A stretch of DNA of 64,000 nucleotides from Patella vulgata. Its lineage: Eukaryota; Mollusca; Gastropoda; Patellidae. The translations under genes and the position numbers were made by a program. The DNA is taken from contig NC_065879.2 in the NCBI RefSeq assembly GCF_932274485.2, positions 90,205,459 to 90,269,458 of the forward strand, read 5' to 3'. This document shows, piece after piece, positions 34,470 to 44,553 of the stretch. Below the pieces are notes generated by a model. That model saw nothing but the letters and a program-made list of their open reading frames with translations, ran no database searches and had not been told where the DNA came from. How positions within the stretch are numbered: the stretch's first letter is position 1; every line of letters begins with the position of its first letter.

Positions 34470-36509
34470 ATGGATCTTGGCGAATGTTTGGAGCGTTTAA
34501 ATTTCATTCCCAGTTGGTTCACTATGAATATTATAAGCGTACCGACGGCAAAACTGAAATTCATGAGAGAGGAAATGGAAACCTCGGATAAGAATATAAA
34601 GATGAATCTAGCATCATTCCTTGCTTTTTTATTTCAAGACCTTGACGCATGTGAAGCTAAAAATACGTTGGTTTTACAAAACAAACGACACAACATCCAA
34701 GCCAATGTCATGAAGGCTGTTCTCTGTTGTCAAATGAACAGGATCACCGAGGCAGAAGGCATATTTAGAGAACTTAAAGAATTAAGTGAGGACGATTATT
34801 TAATGACCGAAGCTAAAGCAGAAAAGGCTTATGCTTACTCTAAAATGGGACCATTATATTATAATACCGCCATTGATTTGTATGATGACGTAATTAAAAG
34901 ATACCCAGACCAATATGACTGGAAATATCGCATGAGCCTAACTATACGTAAATGTCTAAATCCAACGAGTACAGCCTTCGTGTCCACAAAGGACCCCTTA
35001 GTAAACTATCATCGGGCTAAAGGACTGTTCGAAGAAATCATTGAAAATAGCCAGGACTCGGAGATAAGAGGTTTATCATATATTGGTTTGGCCACCTTAC
35101 ATTCGGGACCGTGTGCTAGGATCGTCAACTTTAAAGGGCTTGGGCTTCAACCAAAGGCCCTTCTGGAGAAAACAATTGAATATTTAGATCAAGCGAATGC
35201 AGAGGCGCCGCAAAAAGCAAAGATATTATCCCAAACTGGTAGAATGTTGAGATCAATGAAAAAATTCAGGTTAGCAAAAAAGGTTTTAGAATCAGCTATA
35301 GCAATTAAGCCAACCAGTTTAAATTGTCATCATCTAGCTTTGGTATTACAAAAACTACAAGTAGAAAATGTCAACGATCTGGTGATAGACTTGCTAGAAC
35401 AATCTGTCAGACTTAGTCAAGGAACAAACCTACTAGCCATTGAAGAACTAGGCATGGTGTACATGGAGTTATCGCCCCCTAATTACGAACAGGCCCTTGA
35501 GTGTTTCAAAGTCCTTACAAAAGATACCAACACCAACTATAAGTGGCGGAGTCAAGGCAATGAGAAGGCAGTTAATTGCTATAAAAGATTAGCGTTAAGA
35601 CCGGGGATATCACCTGTCGAAAAAAGACGATAATTGGGTCACGCTGATTATTGTAAACGAGAAAGTATCGTAAATGCTGCCATGGGATATCTGACAGAAT
35701 CTAGTGCTGGACAACGTCAAAAGGTTCCTTTAAAAGAATTGTTTCGCGTTGACAGATCTGGAACACGTACTTTATATAACTTGTATTCTAGCCTGGATGC
35801 ATTTAAACGCATCGTCCGATATTTCAAAGATGGTCTAAGTTTCATCGAAGATATTGATCGAGCATGTTTAAGTTCCGATGCCAATGAGGCTTTTAAAACT
35901 TTGGTCTATAATTATCTGGAATGGAAGAAATATTACGACTGTTTGGATCTAGCGACTATACTGATGGTAACCGATATACCAGCTATAGAGATGGTAGCCG
36001 TGGAGGTTATCATGGGAATTGTTGAACAAACAGCCGATCAGATAAACAGAACAGACCTGGTAACAACCTGCTTCAAGCGAGTCTTGGACAATTCTTACAA
36101 AACGGAAGAGGTCGATTCACATGTCCGAATTATATATGATACCACAACCTCAGATGAAGAGGCTCGTTTCATTAACAACTGTTTATCGGTAATAGGTCTG
36201 AAAGTGGCCAAGAATGACGAAGACATCTTTTCCTATCAAAGCAGGAATGATTCCTTATTGTCTGCAATGTCTGGTAATGTTGCTGTAATTTGTATTTTCA
36301 AAAATAACGACGAACACCTGTTGGACAACTATCCCATTGACGTAATTCCTCATGAGCGTCCTGTTGTTATTCCATTGGTTGTAAACTGCAGTCACGTGTC
36401 TCCAATCCTGCGTCACATTCAACCAATGGAGTTTCCTGATTTAAGTCACGGCAAGAAACCAAAAGGAACCTTTTTAAAAGATTTGGGTAACCGGCTGTTT
36501 GCAAAATAA
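34470..36509 (+). CDS. Intronless TPR protein, IFIT/TTC22-like, with one in-frame TAA (34,470-35,633 then 35,634-36,509)
   Basis: ATG at 34,470 opens 387 codons of helical TPR repeats: ANVMKAVLCCQMNRITEAEG, AEKAYAYSKMGPLYYNTAID followed by YDDVIKRYPDQYDWKY, AKILSQTGRMLRSMKKFRLA and LAIEELGMVYMELSPPNYEQ. Spacing and motifs resemble invertebrate IFIT-like/TTC22-like proteins, which are tied to antiviral responses; function here is inferred. TAA at 35,631-35,633 ends that frame, but the same frame stays open for 291 more codons with protein-like composition, to TAA at 36,507. The downstream part (from about 36,110) has an alternating strand-helix pattern, HVRIIYDTTTSDEEARFINN ... GNVAVICIFKNN ... 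VVIPLVV, that could be a divergent TIR fold. Either the true product is 387 residues, or this is a recent pseudogene, a recoded stop, a null allele or a sequence error. A 5' UTR intron is suggested by the acceptor just upstream. Confidence 0.75.
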
Positions 36510-36510
36510 A
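36505..36510 (+). terminator. AATAAA overlapping the stop codon of the TPR gene
   Basis: AATAAA at 36,505-36,510 contains the TAA stop (36,507-36,509). A 5'-truncated SINE-A follows immediately, so the 3' UTR is very short or made of SINE. Confidence 0.5.
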
Positions 36511-36516
36511 AATATA

Positions 36517-36653
36517 TCCCCCCCACCACTGCTAAAGACCCCTACGCGCAAGCGAATTAATGAAACAAAATTGAACCACATGTTAGTCCCGAAATGACCT
36601 AGTTTGTGTTGAGTGGACGTTAAACCCCACATCTCTCTCTCTCTCTTTTTCTC
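36517..36653 (+). mobile_element. SINE-A, 5'-truncated, after the TPR gene
   Basis: Begins CCACTGCTAAAGACCCC, ends in (CT)n; starts seven bases past the AATAAA. Confidence 0.85.
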
Positions 36654-36715
36654 AATTATATAATGAAGACATGCAATGTTTTTATGATTGTCTTTCTAGT
36701 CCAGTCGCCACAAGC

Positions 36716-36925
36716 GGGGTTGGATGGTCTAGTGGTTTAACGCGTGCGCGTGAAATCTTAAGGCCTGTCGTTGAGTGGCTTGGTTTCGATTCCCAGCTTG
36801 TACATGGCAAAAAGGAGAAGGTTCGCCCCCGGTTTCCTCCTACTGCTAAAGACCCCTACGAGCAAGCGAATTATTGAAATAAAATTGAACCATATGTTTG
36901 TCCCGAAATAACCTAGTTTTTGATA
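36716..36925 (+). mobile_element. SINE-A
   Basis: GGTTGGATGGTCTAGTGGTT head; box B GGTTTCGATTCC; tail lost. Confidence 0.75.
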
Positions 36926-36989
36926 ATTAGCATGTGAAATCTTATTAACGCCCTAAAGTCATAATTATTTTGCATCTCGCGTTTCAAAT

Positions 36990-38045
36990 GACAACGATTT
37001 TTAATAACTGCCCTCATTTCAGAGGCTAGGGTTTTAAAGGGATTCTTTTCAAAATTTAGTTGAAGCACCTTGGTCAGCAGAGGACGAACACTTTCATCCC
37101 CGGACTTATCCCCCTTTTGCCGAAAACCTTGTGAAAGCGATAGATGCTACATTTTTTAACGATATTTTTTTCAACTTTGGTTGTAAGGATTGGGGTCATT
37201 AAAGCATGACCCCTATCGATTTCAGCGTTCTCGGACTTTTCGTTCCGTAGTTATCTTCCCTTTGCAGAAAACCTGGCTACAAATTGGCTTATGAATGCGA
37301 TAAAGGCTAAAGTTTTTGACAAATTGTTTTCAAATTTGGTGTGAATCATGGTGGTGAAGAGGTGACGAACCCTATCGATATTCAACGTTCTGCGACCTTT
37401 CGTACCAGAGTATTAATGCTCTATTTATAGGGGGATTGGATGACCGAATGGGCAGCGCATCTGCGTTGTATCATAAAGTCTGTCATTGAGTCAACTGGCG
37501 TGGTTTCGATTCCCCGGCTGTACGTGATAAGGAGTAGGGTCGCCTGTCCAATCTACTGTTTTTTTCCGGGTCCTCCGGTTTCCTCCCACTGCTAAAGACC
37601 TCTACGCGCTTGCGAATTATTGACATAAAATTAAACCATATGTTAGTCCCGAAATGACCTAGTTTGTGTCCAGTGGAAGTTAAAACCCATCTCTCTCTCC
37701 CTCTCTCTCTCTCTCTTTTAACAGACTTGGTTGGAAGCATTGGGCTCATTATGAATGTGTTTCCGTTCCGGAATAACCCCCCCCCCATCCCACCCTTTGT
37801 TTTAGAAAACATTGTGAACGCGATAAATTCTATAGTTTCTAATGGATCTTTTTCATGTTTGGCTTGAAGCATTGTGGCGACCGATCCCAGTCGGTAATCA
37901 TAATCCGCGACCTTCCGTTCTTGAGTTATCCACCTTTACCAAAAACCGTGTGAACACAAAAAAGATGCTATATGTTTTAATAGATTTTTTCTTCAAAATT
38001 GGTAGAAAGCAATGAGGTCATAAAAGGATGAACCATAGAGATTAG
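36990..38045 (+). repeat. ~140-bp diverged satellite split by a SINE-A
   Basis: GTGAA(A/C)GCGATA and ACGTTCT-CG-ACC-TTCGT blocks recur; SINE-A at 37,429-37,712 interrupts. 28,555-28,640 carries one monomer of the same family. Confidence 0.6.
37429..37712 (+). mobile_element. SINE-A, full length, inside a satellite
   Basis: GGGGGATTGGATGACCGAAT head to (CT)n tail. Confidence 0.85.
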
Positions 38046-38116
38046 ATTTCTTCGTGGATTCATATCAAATTTGCTCAACATCCAAGATTTCCTCTCGGAT
38101 AAGCTGTAGTGGAGAC

Positions 38117-38556
38117 TTAAACATACATTATGACGTCACATTAATAATGACGTCATTGTATTAATCATATTAAACATACAATATGCCAGAGCTAAATCTG
38201 TCTATTGCATGTATTTCTTTAGGCCTGAAATGTTATCTAAATTATTAATTAGACATTTATTAACATATCCAGACCATAATCAACTCTAGATGGCATCGCT
38301 AACCTGCGATCTTTAGTGGATTATGAGCCGATTTACTGCATAACTTTCCTTCACGATTTAACGATTAAATGGATAATCGAGACTATGCTGTTTATCGTAC
38401 TGACTTTAGTAATGAAATTTCAACCGCTTAGTTCTGGGTTCATAGTGGATCAATTTGAATGAAATTTTCAGCAAATTGCCTTTATATTATCTAGTTTTTA
38501 ACTATTATAGTGAGAACTGTCAACTCGTTATCGAATCTCCCATAATGTATCTTTAA
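38117..38556 (+). mobile_element. MITE family M1 copy with duplicated left end
   Basis: Main copy 38,170-38,556, ending CATAATGTATCTTTAA. An extra left end TTAAACATACATTATG at 38,118 precedes it by 52 bases, with two TGACGTCA palindromes (38,131 and 38,149) between. Confidence 0.75.
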
Positions 38557-38559
38557 GCT

Positions 38560-39775
38560 GCTCAGCTGTATTGGCGTATTCCACACATTCAATAGAATAG
38601 ACAACTATAGGACAGAGAGAGGTAGGAAACGTCACGAGACCTTGAGTCCGAGCAGAGTCCCAAAGTCACCGCACCTCTACAGTCTGAGTCGAGTCCCAAG
38701 TCATTGACGTTAGTACGGTGCCAAGATGAGTCTCAAGCCGCTAAACTTTGTACCCAGTTGACCTAAGTGCGGTAGTGAGTTCCAAGTCATCACATAGTCC
38801 AAATCTCACCTCTGCCATAAGACAATAATAATGGCCTATTATGTAAAGTTCTGGCAAGATTTCGGGAAAAGGGGGCACAACTCTGACGGTGATTATGAAA
38901 GATCGACATGAAGGAGACACATATCGTAACAATGGGTTCAGCTAATAGTGAAGTCACTGAAAATCAGAATGGCCCCTTCTGAATAAGATAAACTCATAAA
39001 TATTTCAGAAAGACCTGATGATAATAAAAACCTTTAGTGATGTATTCACTGGTAATGTGATACCGTTGACTTATGAATCTAGGCCTCTTAGGAAGTAAAG
39101 ACAATTTTTGTTATTAGCCCAACTGACATAAGTGATCATTATTCTAAACTAATGTTTAGTAATGTATAGAAAGAGCTTAGAAACTATACAGTAGTCATTA
39201 ATTAGCAGGTGTGTAACTAGCTGTAAAAGATGTCTCATGCATTAGTCACAGTTTTAACACCTTAGTGACATAACACCTACTTTTATTATTATTATTATTA
39301 TTATTACAGCATATTTATAGTGCACCCTTTCATATAACATGTTCAGGGGCACTTTAAAAAGTGACAATGCTTACTTAACGACTTCTGCCTGATTGCTAGC
39401 AATTTTAATGAACTTATAAACATTATGTATATAAACTGACGTCTTTGATCTGCTAGTGTCGTATTGATTCATTCATAAAAGTGTTATAGTACATATTTTG
39501 ATATACATGTATTTACTTATCTTAATTGATTAATTGCTTTAAAGTGGATAAGTTAATCTTTACTCCGAACCCTGATCGTTCTAATCTGGACGCACTGTCT
39601 TATCTATTTACCTTTTCTACACAACAATCTTAAAATAATTTAATATTACTTAACATGCATCCTAGTCATTGATTTAGTATGTACCTATATTCGAGTTACG
39701 TCTCAGTAATGTAAATATGTTAATTTATATCACATTTGTATTATATGGTATTCTAGTGTAATTATTATTAAGATA
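38560..39775. other. Intergenic DNA, short (TTA)n only
   Basis: (TTA)n microsatellite at about 39,285-39,305; otherwise unremarkable. Confidence 0.5.
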
Positions 39776-39779
39776 TTAA

Positions 39780-40320
39780 GTTGGCGATACCGACTGGGTA
39801 TAAATATAAGAGACGAAATACGAACAATTATGTTCATTCGTTAATAAACCCAGATCGACGTCAAATAATTAGTACTTATGTTTCTTATAGGTGAGTTAGT
39901 TTATAATTGTGTCGCCTAATAATTCATTTAGTATATATGTTTATATTATTCATAATATTATAATGTGTAATAGTTTACTATACTTATTCACATAATATGA
40001 TAATACTTTATATTTGCTATTGATAAATGTATGTTTCTTTTATGCATAATATGATAATGTGAAATAGCTTACAATTGCACTTGATCACATAATATATGCT
40101 TACTTTATATATTCAACTATTCATTACTAGATAATTTGTAAATGATGTTTTAATTATGATTTCATATATCTTTATTTGTGTTATTCATGTTCATTCGTTA
40201 ATAAACCCAGATCGACGTCAAATAATTAGTACTTATGTTTCTTATAGATTAAAGCTTCTTGAATAACAATTATTGTGAGAGCGCTGTGTGCTTCGACGTA
40301 TTAGAGCTAGGCACCCCCCA
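39780..40320 (+). repeat. Direct repeat pair with TATA and AATAAA, possible solo LTR
   Basis: A block of about 58 bases (TTCATTCGTTAATAAACCCA, ATCGACGTCAAATAATTAG) occurs at 39,833-39,890 and 40,192-40,248. A TATAAATATAAG sits at about 39,800 just before the first. TATA followed closely by AATAAA is a common LTR layout, but no tRNA primer site or element interior is seen. Confidence 0.3.
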
Positions 40321-40458
40321 ACATAAGAAATCTTAAAATACGTCAAGCTAACACAAAAGAAGCACGCTCGCAAAAGTTATTTGGTGCTTAATTTTTTCGA
40401 TAATCTCCAGAGTTATGCCCCTTTATTGGGAAAACCTTTTTAGCACCTTAAAGCTACA

Positions 40459-40920
40459 TTAAAGGAACTAAATCTCTATTCTTTGGCACATAGAAATGGA
40501 CACACATGGGTCGCAACACATATGATAATGTAATACAAATGTTTATAAACTGATTTACATTCAATCGTTTCTGTTTTTACAGTAATTTCTAATCAGTTAT
40601 GTTCGGCGAAATACGTGAAAGAGTGCTATTGAATGGCAGTCTTTGGTGTCTGGTTATTCCAGTCTACTGTGGTAGTCCTGCCTTGTAGGATAATATATGT
40701 TTAGCCCCCTTCATCCAGTCACTTCATTACAAATGGCGCCCCTATAAAGCATTCTGGCACCTTATTCGTGTGCCAAGTTTAAAATTTTCATTGTGTCTTA
40801 AATATTGGATAGCAAAAGCCCATCTTTTCACGATAAGATAACACCAATGTTGATTTAAATTGACCAATAAGTCGTGTTAGCAATGTCGAAGACTGTGGAG
40901 ATACTGAGTTAAAGACTTTA
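40459..40920 (+). mobile_element. MITE family M3 copy
   Basis: Starts TTAAAGGAACTAAATCTCTA; interior parallels 43,201-43,677 throughout; right end GAGTTAAAGACTTTA is diverged. Confidence 0.7.
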
Positions 40921-41114
40921 TCATTTCCGTTTACCTTGTGTTTCCGTGCTTGAAAACGACGAGAACCATTGTAGAAACGTAGCTCCGATTAAATGTAGGC
41001 GTAGATAAGTTTATTGGATTATGAAAGGTTCAGTAAAGGTTACACGAAAACCTACGACAGAACATTTCCTGAAAGATTTGCCAAATACAAATTTATTGAG
41101 AATATGAAATAATA

Positions 41115-41402
41115 TGAAATAAAATGAAATGGGGTTTAACGTCTTACCGTTTTGCTTCATGTGGGCTAATGAAGACGGCCATACAGCATACAGTGTGCTA
41201 TGAGGGAAATTTTTCACGGGCAGTGGCAGTATGACATACTCTTATATTGAATTCTAACTACCAAGGGATCTTTTATGTGCATGCCAATGTATACACGGGA
41301 TCTCAAGTTTTTCGTACCATCCGAACGACTAGACAGCTGTCCCTGTCAGGCTCTCAGTCCTACACCACTGACAAGGGCTAACCACACCGGAAAATCCCTA
41401 TG
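41115..41402 (-). mobile_element. SINE-B, reverse strand
   Basis: GAAATAAAATGAAATGGGGT to AACTTTCCCGGCCAACTGAG. Confidence 0.85.
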
Positions 41403-41403
41403 A

Positions 41404-41640
41404 ACTTTCCCGGCCAACTGAGGGAGGTTGGATGGCCGAATGGTTAGCGCGTGCGGGTTGTATCATAAGGTCACCTGACCAACCTCATGGGTTTTCTCCG
41501 GGTCCGCCGACTGCTAAAGACCCCTATATATATGCGCATGCAAATTATTAAAATAAAATTTTACCATGTTAGTCCCAAAATGACCTAGTTTGTTTCGAGT
41601 GGACGCCCCCTCTCCCCCCCCCCCCTCTCTCTCTCTCTCT
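41404..41640 (+). mobile_element. SINE-A with internal deletion
   Basis: Head TGGATGGCCGAATGGTTAGC; box B region missing; (CT)n tail. Confidence 0.8.
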
Positions 41641-42075
41641 TCTGCATTGAAATTAATTAAAACCCTTGGTAAAATGTAGGCCTATCATAATTATAGGAGC
41701 ATTTATTAACTGATCGTTAAGGCGCCTGCACCTTTTGAAATTTTTAGTCTGGATCATGAAGTACGAATAGAAAATTAAAGGGAAGTAACTCTCAAAATAT
41801 GAAATTGAAGGGAAGTAACTCTAAGACCAGGAACTAAAGTAAAAGTAGACAGGTAGTGTTTTCATTTATAGAAAAGTCAAACGTGACAAAAAAATCCGAA
41901 ATATTACATTGTGTATTATATTGTTACGTTTCGGTTTTTATTTGTTCCATCCTGTAGGTTGGTTTTTGTTAACGGGTAATCATGAGTGTGTAGAATGACG
42001 GGAAATGAAATTTTTAGTCATGATCATGCATCATCATGATCAGATTTGATCATTCCATTGTCATTGAATCATCGA

Positions 42076-42140
42076 TGTCTTCATTAGCCCTGTCGGAGCA
42101 GAACAGTAGGACATTAAACCCCATTTTATTTCATTTTATG
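42076..42140 (+). mobile_element. SINE-B 3' fragment
   Basis: CTTCATTAGCCCTGTCGGAG to GGACATTAAACCCC and ATTTC repeats. Confidence 0.75.
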
Positions 42141-42384
42141 GCACTGTTCCCACATGATGCTTTTAATGCACTCTTCCAAACTATCTGCGGCGACCATGTT
42201 TGATCCAACTCCCTTTTCTATTTTCATCACATTTACACCAAAAAACTAAGGCGCCGAGGCCCGTAGTCCGTACTGTGTCTACATGGAACTTCCTACTTTC
42301 TATTAGGGTTAGGATTAGGTTCAGGTATTTAAGATTAAAACCTATAACACAAAAACTGGAGTCACATCAAACACGAATGCCCTC

Positions 42385-43170
42385 GTGCTAGTTACTTTAG
42401 TAACGTAAATTGTTTCGGCTCTGCTCTCTACTACGTTACTGTCAGCTCCTAATGACAACTAGTATGAAAATAAGGCTTTTCCCCATCTCGGTTCTAGGGC
42501 TATTTTGGAATCCCTACCGTCTATTTTCACTGTGATTCTTCTTTGGTCGCCAAAAGGAATCTTTTCTTGTCACATCCAACACAAATTTATAAAAATCCAA
42601 CACTATTTTCATGTAGAATTACGCGATACAAAAACATAAACAACTTTCATTTGAATTGGGCTGCCATTTTCAAACTAACGCCCAGCCAATAATCCAAACT
42701 AAAGTTTTTTTTATTCAACATACATGAATAATTATTACATAAAATCTATAAAATAAACAACACATTATATTGACCTTTATAAAATATTTTAAATATTCTA
42801 TGTGTTATTCTCAGTACAGTGAGAATTTTCGTTTACGGTAAAATTCCATTCCTAAATTTTGAATATTGGCTGAGCGTTAGTTTGAACATGGCGGCCCAAT
42901 TGAAATGAAAGTTGTTTATGTTTTTGTATCGCGTAATTCTACATGAAAATAGTGTTGGATTTTTATAAATTTGTGTTGGATGTGACAAGAAATGATTCCT
43001 TTTGGCGACCAAAGAAGAATCACAGTGAAAATAGACGGTAGGGATTCCAAAATAGCCTTAGAACCGAGATGGGGGAAAAGCCTTATTTTCATACTAGTTG
43101 TCATTAGGAGCTGACAGTAACGTAGTAGAGAGCAGAGCTGATGCAATTTATGTTACTAAAGTAACTACAC
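42385..43170. mobile_element. Foldback element with ~305-bp inverted arms
   Basis: Left arm 42,385-42,692 and right arm 42,864-43,170 are near-perfect complements (for example GTCAGCTCCTAATGACAACT against AGTTGTCATTAGGAGCTGAC), with a 170-base AT-rich middle. Tips carry GTTACTTTAGTAAC, itself almost palindromic. No coding capacity beyond chance frames. Confidence 0.85.
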
Positions 43171-43200
43171 TCGTGCAAACTATCTGCTCATGAAGTTTAT

Positions 43201-43677
43201 TTAAAGGAGCTAAATCGCTAACATTTGGGACCTAGAAATTCACAAAAGTGGGTCGCAACACATATAATACTGTAATATGAATGTATATAAACTGATTTAC
43301 ATTTAATGGTTTCCGTTTTTACTCCAATTTCGAATCAGTTATGTTCGGCGAAATAAGTCAGCGATCTCAATCGAGTGCAAATTTCTAGCGTCTAGTTATT
43401 CTAGTCTACATAACTCCATTTGATTTGGTGCAATGTGTCTAGCTTCGTTCCTCGAGTCTCTCAATACAACTGGGGCTGAAGCGCATTATGGTACACGATT
43501 CGTGTACCAATGTTAAAAAAATTATTTTATCTTAAATATCGGATATCAGAAGCTCATCTTTTCCCGGTAAGTTTACATCATCAATGTTGATTTAAATTGA
43601 CCAATAATTCGTGTTTTCGATGTCGAAGATTTTGGAGGATTTTGAGTTACGGACTTAGGTCCTTTAATATGTCTATA
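43201..43677 (+). mobile_element. MITE family M3 copy, both ends present
   Basis: Inverted ends TTAAAGGAGCTAAATCGCTA and GAGTTACGGACTTAGGTCCTTTAA-type; TTAA at both tips; shares GGGTCGCAACACATAT and GTTATGTTCGGCGAAATA with 40,459-40,920. Confidence 0.75.
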
Positions 43678-43761
43678 TTTTATGGTTTCACATTGTCGTT
43701 CAACTCATCCAGCTTTTCAACCTCTTCATTTGATTCTTAATGTGCTCTTCCTAACCATTTA

Positions 43762-44252
43762 TACCCTTTCCAACCTCATGTTTTTCTATGGGTCCTCTCA
43801 CAGCTAAAGACCATGAAAGCGAATTATTGTAATAAAAAAAATGAACTATATGTCAGTCCTGAGATTTACCTAGTTTGTGTCGAGTGGACATTAACCTGTT
43901 AAGCGTGACGTTTTTAAAACGTTAACTACCCCCTATTGTGTAATTAATTTGACGAAGTGACAAATAACTATGTACTATGTTCTAAGAATAGGTTGGTGAA
44001 AATACCTCAAAGGCGTTATATTACGCCCTACACACAGTAAGTGGCAGTTGTCCAGGACGTAATATAACGTCCTACACATGCTGCGATCGTGGGGGAATTC
44101 CCCCAAGTGACGAACTATGTTCTAAGAATAGGTTGGGGAAAATACCTCCAAGGCGTTATATTACGCCCCACACACAGTGAGTGGCAGTTGTCCAGGATGT
44201 TATATAACGACCTACGAACTTAATGGGTTAAAAACCATCTCTCTCTCTCCCA
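43762..44252 (+). mobile_element. SINE-A split by the piggyBac-like MITE
   Basis: Body 43,762-43,894 and tail 44,228-44,252; head missing. Confidence 0.8.
43895..44227 (+). mobile_element. piggyBac-like MITE inserted in a SINE-A at TTAA
   Basis: Element CCTGTTAAGCG ... CGAACTTAATGGG with imperfect inverted ends, flanked by TTAA at 43,891-43,894 and 44,228-44,231. Outside the TTAAs the SINE-A tail continues (GTGTCGAGTGGACA / AAACCATCTCTCTCTC). Inside is a tandem duplication of about 120 bases holding GGCGTTATATTACGCC palindromes. Confidence 0.8.
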
Positions 44253-44374
44253 ACGATCTATTGTCTACAGTGTTGTAATGGTGCTATTCATGAAGTCTAA
44301 TGTGTCTATATTTTATGTTTTCAGATTATGTTTTTAAATGAAGCTGTTATGTTTTAATCGTGGGAGTATATTTG

Positions 44375-44387
44375 GTTGCCTAGCAAC
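44375..44387 (+). promoter_or_regulatory. X-box-like palindrome GTTGCCTAGCAAC near the KICS2 start
   Basis: GTTGCCTAGCAAC fits the RFX X-box consensus GTNRCC..RGYAAC and lies 38 bases before the KICS2 ATG. The surrounding bases (TGGGAGTATATTTG before it) match a dispersed repeat found at 9,575-9,601, 28,529-28,555 and 50,676-50,703, so the site may be repeat-derived. Binding is inferred only. Confidence 0.45.
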
Positions 44388-44424
44388 TGTACCGATATCT
44401 GTGTGTTTTGAGTAAGAATTAAAG

Positions 44425-44553
44425 ATGGCTACAACTCCAAACTCATCATCTTCTGCATCAAGTCCTGGACGCCAAACCCGAGAGGAATCGGTTCTGGAAT
44501 CATTCTTTATATTGATCAGCCAGTTCTCATTTGATAAGGCTAAAGATCTGATG
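44425..44553 (+). CDS. KICS2: KICS2 exon 1 (coding part)
   Basis: 43 codons, a Ser/Pro-rich start then REESVLESFFILISQFSFDK and AKDLM. Donor gtgaat. Confidence 0.9.

Noticed and set aside
42916-43146. 76-codon reverse frame and matching forward frame
   Set aside because: Mirror frames produced by the inverted arms of the foldback element.
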